Below, one piece after another: positions 28,256-37,934 of a DNA stretch of 64,000 nucleotides. Location: assembly GCA_944320795.1 (NCBI GenBank), contig CALUIU010000003.1:62001-126000 (forward strand). Reading direction: 5' to 3'. A program made the position numbers and the translations under genes. The DNA comes from Candidatus Paraprevotella stercoravium. Its GTDB lineage: Bacteria > Bacteroidota > Bacteroidia > Bacteroidales > Bacteroidaceae. Within the stretch, counting starts at the first letter, position 1. Each line of letters starts with the position of its first letter. The notes below the pieces were generated by a model. That model did no database searches. It had not been told where the DNA came from and saw nothing but the letters and a program-made list of their open reading frames with translations.

Positions 28256-29488
28256 TTATCCGAAGAAGAAGTAAGCCACGGCAATGGCGCTCAGTATTCC
28301 GGCGGCATCGGCCAGCAGACCACAGGTCACGGCATGGCGGGTCTTGCGGATACCTACACTGCCGAAGTACACGGCCAGAATGTAGAAAGTGGTGTCGGTA
28401 GAGCCCTGGAAAATGCAGCTCAAACGGCCCACAAACGAATCAGCCCCGTAGGTTTGCATGGCATCCACCATCATGCCGCGCGCTCCGCTTCCGCTCAGCG
28501 GTTTCATCAGAGCCGTAGGCAAGGCCCCTACGATGCGGTCGTCGGCACCACACCAGCGCAACAGGGCGGCAACACCGTCGGTCAGCATATCCATGGCACC
28601 CGAAGCACGGAATACACCCACTGCCACCAGAATGGCGATCAGATAGGGAATGATGCGTACAGCGGTGGAGAAACCGTCTTTGGCTCCTTCGATAAAGGCG
28701 TCATATACATTGATCTTATGCCGCACACCGGCCACGATAAAGGCCATAATGATGGAAAACAAGGAAACATTGGCTACTGTTGTACTCACGGCATTCATCT
28801 GCTCGCGGTCCATATTGCTGAAGCCCCAAATAAGTAGTCCCACCAGCAAGAGCGAACCTCCCAAAGCGGTCAGGATGGTTTTGTTCCACAGCGAAATTTT
28901 CTGATAAAAGGCTGTGGCGATAATACCGACCAGAGTAGACATGAAAGTGGCCAGCAGAATGGGGATGAAAATGTCGGTAGGCTGCGCCGCTCCCATCTGG
29001 GCGCGATACACCAGAATGCTTACCGGAATCAGTGTCAGTCCCGAAGTATTGAGCACCAGAAACATGATCATGGGATTTGATGCCGTGTCTTTTTTCGGAT
29101 TCAGTTCCTGCAGTCCCTCCATGGCTTTCAGGCCGAGCGGTGTGGCCGCATTGTCCAGACCGAGCATATTGGCTGCCAGATTCATAAAGATGTTGCCGAT
29201 AACCGGATGATTCCGGGGCAGATCGGGAAAAAGCTTGATGAACAGAGGCGAGAGCCAGCGGGCCAGTGCATTGACCAGTCCTCCTTTTTCACCAATCTTC
29301 ATAATACCCATCCACAGGGAAAGGACTCCGGTCAGACCGAGTGAGATTTCAAAAGCGGTTTTGGAACTGGAAAAGGTGGCATCCATGATGGCAGGGAATA
29401 CATCCAGGTTGCCGAAAGCAACTAACTTGATTAATGCCGTAAGGAAAGCGATGCCGAAAAAGGCAATCCAGATATAATTAAGCACCAT
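28256..29488 (-). CDS. SpmA-SpmB fusion, nucleoside-recognition domain membrane protein
   Basis: This 410-residue integral membrane protein joins two nucleoside-recognition (Gate) domains, the equivalents of spore maturation proteins SpmA and SpmB. The first half shows [19 protein letters not shown] and the second [20 protein letters not shown]. Bacteroidales do not sporulate, so the name reflects homology only; transport is inferred. It is the first gene of a run leading to the S46 peptidase. Confidence 0.88.
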   Translation of the reverse strand: MVLNYIWIAFFGIAFLTALIKLVAFGNLDVFPAIMDATFSSSKTAFEISLGLTGVLSLWMGIMKIGEKGGLVNALARWLSPLFIKLFPDLPRNHPVIGNIFMNLAANMLGLDNAATPLGLKAMEGLQELNPKKDTASNPMIMFLVLNTSGLTLIPVSILVYRAQMGAAQPTDIFIPILLATFMSTLVGIIATAFYQKISLWNKTILTALGGSLLLVGLLIWGFSNMDREQMNAVSTTVANVSLFSIIMAFIVAGVRHKINVYDAFIEGAKDGFSTAVRIIPYLIAILVAVGVFRASGAMDMLTDGVAALLRWCGADDRIVGALPTALMKPLSGSGARGMMVDAMQTYGADSFVGRLSCIFQGSTDTTFYILAVYFGSVGIRKTRHAVTCGLLADAAGILSAIAVAYFFFG

Positions 29489-29519
29489 AATTTTGGAATA
29501 TCATATGAATATCAGGGGG

Positions 29520-29527
29520 CAAAGTTA
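29520..29527 (-). promoter_or_regulatory. Bacteroidetes -7 element for the SpmAB-flippase run
   Basis: On the minus strand this reads TAACTTTG, an exact TAnnTTTG match 31 bases upstream of the start at 29488. No clear -33 element was seen. Confidence 0.5.
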
Positions 29528-29575
29528 CATTTTTTTCTGTTAATAAACAGCGCTTTTAGGATAAACGCTGTCTTT

Positions 29576-29607
29576 TTTGCTAAGATCTGTTTATTGTTGT
29601 ATCTTTG
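29576..29607 (+). promoter_or_regulatory. Promoter of ruvB
   Basis: TTTG (29576-29579), a 20-base spacer and TATCTTTG (29600-29607) form a full consensus Bacteroidetes promoter. The ATG at 29615 begins 8 bases after the -7 element, so the mRNA should have almost no leader. Confidence 0.75.
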
Positions 29608-29614
29608 TGACGAG

Positions 29615-30646
29615 ATGGAAGAAGATTTTGACATAAGACAACAACAGCGGAATACCGGTGAACGGGATTTCGAGAACGCCTTGCGCCCGCTGCGCTTCGA
29701 AGACTTCAGCGGACAGTTCAAGGTGGTGGATAATCTGCGTATTTTTGTCGAGGCGGCCAAGTATCGTGGCGAGCCTTTGGACCATACTTTGCTGCACGGC
29801 CCTCCGGGACTGGGAAAGACTACCTTGAGCAATATCATTGCCAATGAGTTGGGAGTGGGCTTTAAGATCACTTCCGGTCCGGTGTTGGACAAGCCCGGTG
29901 ATTTGGCCGGACTGCTCACGTCTCTCGAACCGAATGATGTGCTTTTCATTGACGAGATTCATCGTCTGAGCCCTGTGGTGGAGGAATACCTCTATTCGGC
30001 CATGGAGGATTATCGTATTGACATTATGATCGACAAGGGACCTTCGGCGCGGAGCATCCAGATTGATCTGAACCCCTTTACGTTGATTGGTGCCACAACC
30101 CGAAGCGGCTTGCTGACGGCTCCGTTACGTGCCCGTTTCGGCATCAACCTGCATCTGGAATATTACGATACCGATGTGTTGGCACGCATTGTAGAACGTT
30201 CGTCGGGCATCCTCAATGTGCCGATTTCCTGGGAGGCTGCCGGCGAGATCGCTTCACGCAGTCGCGGAACTCCCCGTATTGCCAATGCCCTGTTGCGCCG
30301 TGTGCGTGACTTTGCCCAGGTGAAGGGAACCGGAAACATTGATGTAGAGATAGCCCGTTATGCTCTTGAGGCTCTGAATATCGACCAGTTCGGACTGGAT
30401 GAGATTGACAATAAGATTCTGCTCACGATCATCGACAAGTTCAAGGGCGGACCGGTGGGTATTTCTACCATAGCTACGGCCATTGGCGAGGATGCCGGTA
30501 CGGTGGAAGAGGTTTATGAACCGTTTCTCATTAAGGAAGGCTTCATCAAGCGCACTCCGCGTGGGCGTGAGGTGACCGATCTGGCCTATCGCCATTTGGG
30601 AGTGAACCGTTACGAGAGCGGTAGTTTGGGAAGTTTGTTTGACTAA
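29615..30646 (+). CDS. ruvB: Holliday junction branch migration ATPase RuvB
   Basis: This 343-residue AAA+ motor drives branch migration with RuvA during recombination repair. Visible motifs are Walker [10 protein letters not shown], Walker B FIDEIH, sensor GATTRSG, and the C-terminal winged helix with DLAYRHLG. The start at 29615 (MEEDFDI) gives the normal family length; the in-frame TTG at 29594 overlaps the promoter. ybeY follows after 15 bases, so they are probably cotranscribed. Confidence 0.97.
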   Translation: MEEDFDIRQQQRNTGERDFENALRPLRFEDFSGQFKVVDNLRIFVEAAKYRGEPLDHTLLHGPPGLGKTTLSNIIANELGVGFKITSGPVLDKPGDLAGLLTSLEPNDVLFIDEIHRLSPVVEEYLYSAMEDYRIDIMIDKGPSARSIQIDLNPFTLIGATTRSGLLTAPLRARFGINLHLEYYDTDVLARIVERSSGILNVPISWEAAGEIASRSRGTPRIANALLRRVRDFAQVKGTGNIDVEIARYALEALNIDQFGLDEIDNKILLTIIDKFKGGPVGISTIATAIGEDAGTVEEVYEPFLIKEGFIKRTPRGREVTDLAYRHLGVNRYESGSLGSLFD

Positions 30647-30661
30647 ACAGATAAAAGGAAT

Positions 30662-31093
30662 ATGATTACTTATCATGCAGAGGGAGTGCGCATGCCCGAT
30701 ATCAAGAAGCGCGAGAACACGGAGTGGGTAAAGGCTGTAGCCGCCACTTATGGCAAGAGAGTGGGAGAGATAGCCTATATCTTTGTGGATGATGAGAAGA
30801 TTCTGGAGGTGAACCGACAGTATTTGCAGCACGATTACTACACGGACATCATTACGTTTGATTATTGCGAGGGTGATCGCATTTCGGGCGATCTGTTTAT
30901 CAGTCTGGATACGGTGCGCAGCAATGCCGAACTGGTGGGAGCCACTTATGAAGAGGAACTTTACCGTGTGATTATTCACGGCATTCTGCATTTGTGCGGT
31001 ATCAATGACAAAGGACCTGGTGAGCGGGAGATTATGGAAGCCGCAGAGGACAAGGCTTTGACTTTGCGGCTGGAGATGACAGCCGGACAATAA
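30662..31093 (+). CDS. ybeY: Endoribonuclease YbeY (16S rRNA maturation)
   Basis: This 143-residue zinc-dependent RNase has the signature HGILHLCGIND (HxxxHxxGxxD) near residues 105-115, which holds the metal-binding histidines. YbeY acts in 16S rRNA 3'-end maturation and ribosome quality control. It is the second gene after ruvB and ends at a strong terminator. Confidence 0.95.
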   Translation: MITYHAEGVRMPDIKKRENTEWVKAVAATYGKRVGEIAYIFVDDEKILEVNRQYLQHDYYTDIITFDYCEGDRISGDLFISLDTVRSNAELVGATYEEELYRVIIHGILHLCGINDKGPGEREIMEAAEDKALTLRLEMTAGQ

Positions 31094-31097
31094 ACAT

Positions 31098-31142
31098 AAA
31101 AAAACAGGAACTACACCTCATAAACGTAGTTCCTGTTTTTTT
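31098..31142. terminator. Bidirectional intrinsic terminator after ybeY
   Basis: A 17-base perfect stem (31098-31114 with 31126-31142) starts with seven A and ends with seven T. It ends the ruvB-ybeY transcript. Confidence 0.92.
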
Positions 31143-31210
31143 ATGTTTTAAAAGGTAGATTTCTTGACGGTCTTTTTGGATATTGTAAATCAGCTTGCGG
31201 ATGATTTCGA

Positions 31211-31274
31211 ATTACTGTCCCGTCAGTAATCAATTATTGTCCTGACAAAAGTCGATTACTGACGGGACAATAAT
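31211..31274. repeat. Intergenic inverted repeat with a third related copy
   Basis: Two 21-base arms (31211-31231 and 31254-31274) are inverted copies differing at one base, built around TCCCGTCAGTAAT. The spacer (31232-31253) holds a third, diverged copy starting ATTATTGTCCTGAC. It lies 13 bases past the stop of the S41 protease gene and could fold as its terminator, but the repetition suggests a dispersed palindromic element. Confidence 0.6.
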
Positions 31275-31286
31275 TTTAAAAGAATC

Positions 31287-32879
31287 TCATCTTTTTTCTT
31301 CAAGTAGCTCTACAGCCTTTTTCACCGCCTCGTTTTCCTGATTCATGACCTGGAAATACTCCGACATGTCCCAAAGGTCGCGGGCCAGTAATGCCTTGAG
31401 TTGCAGTTTCAGTTGAGGCAGTGTTTTGGCGCGTTCCTCTTCGTCCTTAGGCTTGACCGAGCGTTTCTCGGCTTCTTCGTTTAGGATGGCCATTTCTTCT
31501 TCGCCCACCTGAAAGTTCTTCAGGAATGAATCAAAGTCTTTATACTGCTTCTGAATCTGCTTGCGGTACCGGTCGCTATACTTCAGCGAAGTATTGGTAA
31601 CAATACCCTTGGCTACCAGTTCGCGGTGGTATTTGGTGTATTTGGTGGTGTCCAGAGGAATGAAATAATCCGGCATGATACCTCCTCCGCCATATACAAT
31701 GCGTCCTTTCTTCAGAGTTTTGTACTTCAGTGAATCCGGAAAGTGTATGCTGTCGGCGTGCACCAGTTCACCACGATTATATCGGTTGATCACATCCATA
31801 TTGTAAGAAGTACGGTTGCCGTTTTCGTATGGCTTTTGGATGCAACGTCCCACTGGGGTGTAGTAGCGGGCAATGGTCAAGCGCAGTTGTGATCCGTCGG
31901 GCAGGTCGAGCGGGCGTTGCACCAGTCCCTTTCCGAAGGTGCGTCGGCCGATGACGACACCACGGTCGTGGTCCTGAATGGAACCGGTTACGATTTCGGC
32001 TGCCGAGGCGGTGTATTCATCGACCAGCACGGCAATTTTTCCGTCCTTGAAACTGCCGTTTCCCTTGGCCTTATATTCCGAATAAGGAGCACGTCGTCCT
32101 TTGGTGTATACAATTAAATCATTCTGTTCCAAGAACTCATTGGCGATGTCTATGGCTGCTCCAAGATATCCTCCTCCATTCTGTTGCAGGTCCAGAATCA
32201 GGTTTTTCATGCCCTGGTCTTTCAGTTTCTTCATGGCTTTCTGTAACTCATCGTGAGTTTTTGCTCCGAAACTGCTGATACGGATCAGACCGGTTTTTGG
32301 AGTGACCATATAGGCGGCATCTACTGAGGTCATTGGAATTTTGTCACGCTTTACGTCGAACGTCAGTACTTCGTCAATTCCGTTACGGATTACTCCCAAA
32401 TGTACGACAGAACCTTTGGGACCTTTCAGACGGCGCATGATTTCCTCGCGGCTCATCTTCACGCCGGCAATGGCGGTATCGTTTACGGAAATGATACGGT
32501 CTCCGGCCAGAATACCGGCTTTTTCCGAAGGCCCTTTGCTTACCGGTTGTATGACAAAGAGCGTGTCATCGAGCATGTTGTATTGTACTCCGATGCCTTC
32601 AAAATTGCCTTGCAGCGGTTCGTTCATAGCTTTGGTATCCTTGGCATTGGAATAGGCCGAGTGCGGATCAAGTTCCTTGAGCATGCCCACGATGGCATCC
32701 TCGGTCAATTTGTCGGTATCGACGGTGTCTACATACAGACTGCTGATGGCCAGATGAGCCATATAAAGCTTTTTGATGGAAGCTTCGTAGGAGCTGGCCG
32801 CATTTTTTTGTTGCGCCCATGTCGGCAGACAGCACAAGGCTGCGAGCAGACACAGACAGATGTTCTTTTTCATAATCAT
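31287..32879 (-). CDS. S41 family C-terminal processing peptidase
   Basis: This 530-residue exported protease has a signal peptide (to about WAQQ, residue 23), a PDZ domain (about 86-175) and the S41 core with catalytic Ser292 in YTASAAE and Lys317 in TFGKGLVQ. Such CtpA-like enzymes trim or degrade envelope proteins. Two ATG codons two residues apart (32879 and 32873) could be used. It follows coaD by only five bases, so it belongs to the GNAT-parE-coaD operon. Confidence 0.92.
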   Translation of the reverse strand: MIMKKNICLCLLAALCCLPTWAQQKNAASSYEASIKKLYMAHLAISSLYVDTVDTDKLTEDAIVGMLKELDPHSAYSNAKDTKAMNEPLQGNFEGIGVQYNMLDDTLFVIQPVSKGPSEKAGILAGDRIISVNDTAIAGVKMSREEIMRRLKGPKGSVVHLGVIRNGIDEVLTFDVKRDKIPMTSVDAAYMVTPKTGLIRISSFGAKTHDELQKAMKKLKDQGMKNLILDLQQNGGGYLGAAIDIANEFLEQNDLIVYTKGRRAPYSEYKAKGNGSFKDGKIAVLVDEYTASAAEIVTGSIQDHDRGVVIGRRTFGKGLVQRPLDLPDGSQLRLTIARYYTPVGRCIQKPYENGNRTSYNMDVINRYNRGELVHADSIHFPDSLKYKTLKKGRIVYGGGGIMPDYFIPLDTTKYTKYHRELVAKGIVTNTSLKYSDRYRKQIQKQYKDFDSFLKNFQVGEEEMAILNEEAEKRSVKPKDEEERAKTLPQLKLQLKALLARDLWDMSEYFQVMNQENEAVKKAVELLEEKR

Positions 32880-32884
32880 ACTGT

Positions 32885-33343
32885 TTATTCTTCTATGCTA
32901 AAGCCTTCGGGAAGGAATTCCGTGATATCACGGCCGAAGTGCATCAGTTCACGTACGATGGTAGAGCTGATGCAGGCCAGATCGGGTTCTGTGAACAGAA
33001 TCACGGTTTCGATGCCTGAAAGCCGTTTGTTAACGTCGGCAATGGCCAGTTCATATTCAAAGTCCTTATGTGAGCGCACGCCTCTCAGAATGAAATCTGC
33101 CTGTTTGCGTTTGGCGAAATCCACGGTGAGATCGCTGTATGCCTCTACGGATATGCGCGGTTCGTTGCGGTACAGGTTCTTCAGGGCCTGAATGCGTTTT
33201 TCTACCGCCATGATGCCTTTTTTCTTTTCGTTGATGCCCACACCGATAATGATGCGGTCAAACAGTTGCAGCCCTCTGCGGGCTATGGAATCATGCCCTT
33301 TGGTATAAGGGTCGAAGCTTCCGGGAAATATAGCAGTTCTCAT
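32885..33343 (-). CDS. coaD: Phosphopantetheine adenylyltransferase
   Basis: This 152-residue cytosolic nucleotidyltransferase makes dephospho-CoA from phosphopantetheine and ATP. The N-terminal [12 protein letters not shown] gives the TxGH ATP-binding motif (Thr14-His17), and the C-terminal part has the ISSTIVRE signature. Its start overlaps the stop of parE by four bases (ATGA), indicating coupled translation. Confidence 0.95.
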   Translation of the reverse strand: MRTAIFPGSFDPYTKGHDSIARRGLQLFDRIIIGVGINEKKKGIMAVEKRIQALKNLYRNEPRISVEAYSDLTVDFAKRKQADFILRGVRSHKDFEYELAIADVNKRLSGIETVILFTEPDLACISSTIVRELMHFGRDITEFLPEGFSIEE

Positions 33344-35364
33344 TCTTGTTCCGTTTCTTCAAATGTAGGGTCTTCTTCAACCACCAGATTGTTGATGATG
33401 AAATTCTGGCGCTCCATGGTATTTTTGCCCATATAATATTCCAGCAGTTCCTTTACCTGGTCGCTTTTCTGGAGTGATACCTGTTCCAGTCGCATTTCGG
33501 GACCGATGAAATACTTGAACTCGTCGGGTGAGATTTCTCCCAGTCCTTTGAATCGGGTGATCTCCGGGTCCGGTCCGAGAATCTCCACTGCTGCCTGACG
33601 TTCTTCCTCGGTGTAGCAATACTGTGTGATGAAGTCCGAGCGGTTGGAAAGCACCACTCCCTTGTTTTTCTCCAGTCCGGAGATATATTCTTCAATCTCG
33701 CGCAGTTTGTTTTTTCCCAACTTGCTCTTTTTGTTGCGTACGCGGAACAAAGGAGTCTGCAGGATATAGACATGCCCTTTTTTGATCAGATCAGGGAAAA
33801 ACTGCAGGAAGAAGGTAATCATCAGCAGGCGGATATGCATACCGTCCACATCGGCATCCGTAGCCACGATCACTTTGTTGTAGCGCAGTCCGTCCAGTCC
33901 GTCCTCAATGTTCAGAGCGGCCTGAAGCAGATTGAATTCTTCGTTCTCATAAACCACCTTCTTGGTCAGTCCGTAACAGTTCAGTGGTTTACCGCGCAGA
34001 CTGAATACGGCCTGTGTGGTCACGTTACGGCTCTTGGTGATGGAACCGGAAGCCGAATCTCCCTCGGTGATGAAAATCGAGCTTTCCAGACGCGGATCGT
34101 TCTCCAGATCTTCGTCCTTCTTGGAAGCCTTCTGATCGTTCAGGTGAATGCGGCAGTCGCGCAATTTACGGTTGTGCAGATTGGCCTTTTTGGAGCGTTC
34201 GCGTGCCAGTTTGGCTACACCGGCCATAGCTTTTCTTTCTTTCTCGTTTTCGGAGATCTTCTGAATGATCACCTCGGCAATGTCCGGATTACGATGCAGA
34301 TAATTGTCCACCTGTTCCTTGACAAAATCGCCGATGAATTTGTCGATACTGATGCCGCCGTCGGGGATGGTCGTCAGGGATCCCAATTTGATTTTGGTCT
34401 GACTCTCAAACAACGGTTCCTCGATGTTGATGGATATGGCACCCACCAGACCGTTTCGGATGTCTCCAAAATCAAAGCTTTTTCCTGAAAAATCCTTGAT
34501 GGTTTCGGCGATATGTTTCTTGAAGGCACTCTGATGCGTACCTCCCTGAGTGGTGTGCTGTCCGTTGACAAACGAGTAGTATTCCTCACCGTACTGGTTG
34601 GTGTGTGTGAAGGCAATTTCGATGTCTTCGCCTTTCAGATGCACGATGGGATAAAGTCCGTCGTTGGTCATGTTGTCGTTCAGCAGATCCACCAGTCCGT
34701 TGCGTGAGTGGATTCTGCGTCCGTTGAACATAATGGTCAGTCCGGTGTTCAGGTACGTATAGTTGCGCAGCATGTTTTCCACAAATTCGTGGCGGAACTG
34801 ATAATGCTTGAACAGTCCGTTGTCCGGTTCGAAATAAATGTAGGTTCCGGTTTCGTCTTCGGTATCTTCGGTGGTGTCACTGATGAGTACACCTTTTTCG
34901 AAAACCGCCTTGCGCACGGTGCCTTCACGATAGCTGTGCACCTCGAAGTGCGTGCTCAGAGCGTTTACCGCCTTGATACCGACACCGTTCAGACCGACAC
35001 TTTTCTTAAAGGCCTTGGAGTCGTATTTTCCTCCGGTGTTCAGTACGCTCACGGCTTCGATCAGTTTACCCTGAGGAATACCACGGCCATAGTCACGTAC
35101 GCTGACACGCAGATTCTCTTCCAAGGTGACCTCAATGCGTTTTCCGGCATTCATCTTGAATTCGTCGATACTGTTATCGATAACCTCTTTCAAGAGTACA
35201 TAAATACCGTCCTCCGACTGCGATCCGTCGCCCAGCTTTCCGATATACATACCCGGACGGGTACGTACATGTTCCATGTCGGAAAGATGGCGGATGTTGT
35301 CGTCGGTATAAGCCACGGGAGCCTCTTGAATCAGCCCTTCTTTTTCTTCGTTATTTTCTTCCAT
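33340..35364 (-). CDS. parE: DNA topoisomerase IV subunit B
   Basis: This 674-residue GHKL ATPase subunit of type IIA topoisomerase shows [34 protein letters not shown] and the TOPRIM residues EGDSASG and DADVDGMH. ParE is preferred over GyrB for the Bacteroidetes-type N-terminus ([11 protein letters not shown]) and the short C-terminus. The start at 35364 (MEENNEEKE) avoids the overlap of about 22 bases with the upstream GNAT gene that the frame from 35397 would create. parC is not in the window. Confidence 0.9.
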   Translation of the reverse strand: MEENNEEKEGLIQEAPVAYTDDNIRHLSDMEHVRTRPGMYIGKLGDGSQSEDGIYVLLKEVIDNSIDEFKMNAGKRIEVTLEENLRVSVRDYGRGIPQGKLIEAVSVLNTGGKYDSKAFKKSVGLNGVGIKAVNALSTHFEVHSYREGTVRKAVFEKGVLISDTTEDTEDETGTYIYFEPDNGLFKHYQFRHEFVENMLRNYTYLNTGLTIMFNGRRIHSRNGLVDLLNDNMTNDGLYPIVHLKGEDIEIAFTHTNQYGEEYYSFVNGQHTTQGGTHQSAFKKHIAETIKDFSGKSFDFGDIRNGLVGAISINIEEPLFESQTKIKLGSLTTIPDGGISIDKFIGDFVKEQVDNYLHRNPDIAEVIIQKISENEKERKAMAGVAKLARERSKKANLHNRKLRDCRIHLNDQKASKKDEDLENDPRLESSIFITEGDSASGSITKSRNVTTQAVFSLRGKPLNCYGLTKKVVYENEEFNLLQAALNIEDGLDGLRYNKVIVATDADVDGMHIRLLMITFFLQFFPDLIKKGHVYILQTPLFRVRNKKSKLGKNKLREIEEYISGLEKNKGVVLSNRSDFITQYCYTEEERQAAVEILGPDPEITRFKGLGEISPDEFKYFIGPEMRLEQVSLQKSDQVKELLEYYMGKNTMERQNFIINNLVVEEDPTFEETEQE

Positions 35365-35375
35365 AAGAACCGTGG

Positions 35376-36524
35376 TTAAATCGTCTTCTGATAACAACGT
35401 CTTTTCTTGTGAATTTCAGCATCCAGATATGCCCATTGTCCCTGGCTCTTGTCGTTGGTTTCGAGCTGAGGGTGTGTCTCGCCAAACTTGAATCCCATCT
35501 TCTGGATAATCGGAATCAGGTCGGCAAACAGCATGGCATTGACACCCTTGTTCTGATATTCCGGAAGTACGGCAACCAGCAAAAGGTCTACGATTTCGGA
35601 ATGTTTCAGGTATAATGCTTTGGCCAGATGAACCCATCCGAAGGGGAATAGGCGGGAATGTGCTTTCTGCAAAGCGGTAGACAATGATGGCATACCGATA
35701 CCGATTGCTACCGGTTGGTTGTCTTCTGTTTCGATTACGGTAACCAGACGCAAGTCAACCAGCGGCAGGTATACATTGACATACTGGTCAATCTGACGTT
35801 TGTTCATCTCAGAGAAACCGTAGAGTGGGGCATATGCCTTATTGACTACATCAAAAATCTTGTATCCATATCCGCCTTCGCGTACTTCCTTGACACTCTT
35901 AAATTTACGTACATGCAGATTATAGCGGTTGGCACTGATTTCGGCTACACGGAAATATTTCCCGGAGCGAGCTTCATGTTCTGAATCCGGCACCCGTACC
36001 TTACGTTCCACCCAGTCTATTTCTTTTTCATATCCGTGCATCTCCATATGTTTGGGATAATACGGATAGTTATAGATAGTGGCCATGGTACTCAATTGGT
36101 CATAACCGTCGATGAGCATACCTTCGGGGTCCATATCCGTGAAACCCAGCGGACCGACAACCCGTTTCATCTGATGCTCTCTGGCCCATTGTTCAACAGC
36201 TTCAAGCAATGCTTTGGATACTTCCGGATCATCGATAAAATCGATCCACCCGAAGCGTGCATCCTCTACGTTCCAGGTAGCATTGGCTTTCTTGTTGATA
36301 ATGGCTGCTACACGGCCAACGATTTTATTTTCCTTATAAGCGAGGAAATAGTCTACATTACAGAAATCGAATGCAGCGTTTTTTTTCGGGTTGAAGGTAT
36401 CTAAGGTATCTTCGTAGAAATCAGGTACGGCAAAGGCATTACCTTTATAGAGTTTGTAATTAAATCGTATAAAAGCCTTTAGTTCCTTCCGACTCGTAAT
36501 TTTTTTAATAATGACTTCGGACAT
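35376..36524 (-). CDS. GNAT-like acyltransferase, uncharacterised
   Basis: This 382-residue soluble protein has a GNAT-like fold signature in its C-terminal half ([20 protein letters not shown], acyl-CoA-binding region) and an N-terminal half with [13 protein letters not shown]. It resembles the uncharacterised N-acetyltransferases common in Bacteroidales and has no assigned substrate. It lies 11 bases upstream of parE and heads the parE-coaD-S41 operon. Confidence 0.7.
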   Translation of the reverse strand: MSEVIIKKITSRKELKAFIRFNYKLYKGNAFAVPDFYEDTLDTFNPKKNAAFDFCNVDYFLAYKENKIVGRVAAIINKKANATWNVEDARFGWIDFIDDPEVSKALLEAVEQWAREHQMKRVVGPLGFTDMDPEGMLIDGYDQLSTMATIYNYPYYPKHMEMHGYEKEIDWVERKVRVPDSEHEARSGKYFRVAEISANRYNLHVRKFKSVKEVREGGYGYKIFDVVNKAYAPLYGFSEMNKRQIDQYVNVYLPLVDLRLVTVIETEDNQPVAIGIGMPSLSTALQKAHSRLFPFGWVHLAKALYLKHSEIVDLLLVAVLPEYQNKGVNAMLFADLIPIIQKMGFKFGETHPQLETNDKSQGQWAYLDAEIHKKRRCYQKTI

Positions 36525-36556
36525 AGCTGTTTATATCTTTATAAATGATTAATTTA

Positions 36557-36564
36557 CAAAGATA
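36557..36564 (-). promoter_or_regulatory. -7 element of the GNAT-parE-coaD-S41 operon
   Basis: On the minus strand this reads TATCTTTG, an exact TAnnTTTG match 32 bases upstream of the start at 36524. A TTTG lies 24 bases further upstream, slightly beyond normal spacing. Confidence 0.55.
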
Positions 36565-36654
36565 GTTTTTTTTATCTAAAGGGTTGCTCAAAGCCACTGA
36601 AAAAGACCAAAAAGCAGGTAAAAAACTTATTTTCATCAGAAAAAAAAAGAAATA

Positions 36655-36686
36655 TTTGCGAATGAAATATTAATATTTTATTTTTG
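36655..36686 (+). promoter_or_regulatory. Promoter of the OmpA-type gene
   Basis: TTTG (36655-36658), a 20-base spacer and TATTTTTG (36679-36686) match the full Bacteroidetes consensus. Transcription would start near 36692 and give a leader of about 28 bases before the ATG at 36720, ruling out the in-frame codon at 36684. Confidence 0.7.
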
Positions 36687-36719
36687 TTAGATATTGCAGG
36701 TAATTTAGAACAAAATATT

Positions 36720-37874
36720 ATGGGAAAGTTAAAAATTTTATCCTTTGCAGCTGCTTTGATGTTCTCTTTCGGACAGACTGCCTGGGCTAAGGACAATGTA
36801 GATGAAAAAGATTACAAGTCTTATCCTCACATGTTTTTTGGATTGCATGGTGGTGGTCAGATTACGTTTACTGATTATAAGGCCTCAAAGCTTATAACCC
36901 CTTCGTATGGAGTATCTTTAGGAGGATATTTTAATTCCATAGTAGGAACACGCTTGCATGTTAGTGGTTACCAGACTAAGGGTGGTTTCAGTTCATTGAA
37001 TGAAACATATGATTATAAGTATGTTACCAGTGATATTGACATGATCTTGAATCTGACTAATTTGTTTTCAAGAACTGATGATCACATGTTTAATGTGCTT
37101 TTATTTGGAGGTGTCGGGTTGAATTATGCTTGGGACAATGATGATCTGTTGGCCTTAAACAATAGTGGTAAGGTTGCCGGCGTTCAGGCTTGGGATAAGA
37201 ATCTTTTGTCGCATAATGCCCGTGTCGGAATGCAATTGGACGCAAAGTTGTCAAAACATTTTGGATTGAATCTGGAGGTTATGGCAAACAGTTTGTCTGA
37301 TAAATTCAATTCCAAGATCAGTTCCCGAAATGACTGGCAGCTTACCGCATCTTTAGGTTTGGTTTTCAAATTTGCATACAAAGACAAAAAAGGACAATCG
37401 GCTCCTTCTGTGGCAGAGGAAGTTTGGGAGACTCGCAAGGATACGGTATGGTATGATGACATAACTTACAAAGATGTGCCGGTACAAGAAAAACTGGAGA
37501 GTCAGATCTATTACCAGATCTCAATGGCGGAGCCTAAGCCACAGGCCAAGATCAATGAGATTGTAGAGTTTATCAAGAATCATAAGAATTGTAAGATTCT
37601 TGTGACAAGTTATGCTGATAAGGGCACAGGTAACCCGAGCATTAACATGAAGTATTCAGAGGAACGTACAAAGAATGTAGTGGATGCTTTGGTCAAGGCT
37701 GGTGTGGATAAGAATATCATTACAGCTGAATCTAAGGGTGATACTGTGCAGCCATTCGCAGAGAATGACAAGAACCGTGTAACGCTTACTGTGGTTACTG
37801 GTGATGGTACTAAGAAAGAAAAGGTGGTAAGCAAGAAGTTCCGTATCGAGGAGAAACGCTATAGAGTACAGTAA
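36720..37874 (+). CDS. OmpA-like outer membrane protein
   Basis: This 384-residue protein has a signal peptide ending QTAWA, an N-terminal barrel of about 210 residues (FFGLHGGGQITF to GLVFKF) and a C-terminal OmpA-like domain (MKYSEERTKNVVDALVKAGV, ENDKNRVTLTV). The C-terminal domain is divergent: its TSYADKGTGNPS region replaces the usual GHTDNxG. It is a single gene between a full consensus promoter and a terminator, consistent with an abundant structural envelope protein. Confidence 0.85.
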   Translation: MGKLKILSFAAALMFSFGQTAWAKDNVDEKDYKSYPHMFFGLHGGGQITFTDYKASKLITPSYGVSLGGYFNSIVGTRLHVSGYQTKGGFSSLNETYDYKYVTSDIDMILNLTNLFSRTDDHMFNVLLFGGVGLNYAWDNDDLLALNNSGKVAGVQAWDKNLLSHNARVGMQLDAKLSKHFGLNLEVMANSLSDKFNSKISSRNDWQLTASLGLVFKFAYKDKKGQSAPSVAEEVWETRKDTVWYDDITYKDVPVQEKLESQIYYQISMAEPKPQAKINEIVEFIKNHKNCKILVTSYADKGTGNPSINMKYSEERTKNVVDALVKAGVDKNIITAESKGDTVQPFAENDKNRVTLTVVTGDGTKKEKVVSKKFRIEEKRYRVQ

Positions 37875-37894
37875 TTATTTTGATATTTGATGTT

Positions 37895-37925
37895 AAAAGG
37901 GAAGTCGTTAAAAGGCTTCCCTTTT
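37895..37925. terminator. Intrinsic terminator between convergent genes
   Basis: A 10-base perfect stem (37895-37904 with 37916-37925) starts with four A and ends with four T. It separates the OmpA-type gene from the convergent regulator gene. Confidence 0.8.
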
Positions 37926-37934
37926 GTGTTTTAA

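Noticed and set aside
28256-29488. Evidence of sporulation from the SpmA/SpmB match
   Set aside because: The domains occur widely in non-sporulating bacteria, including Bacteroidales, and no other spore gene is present.
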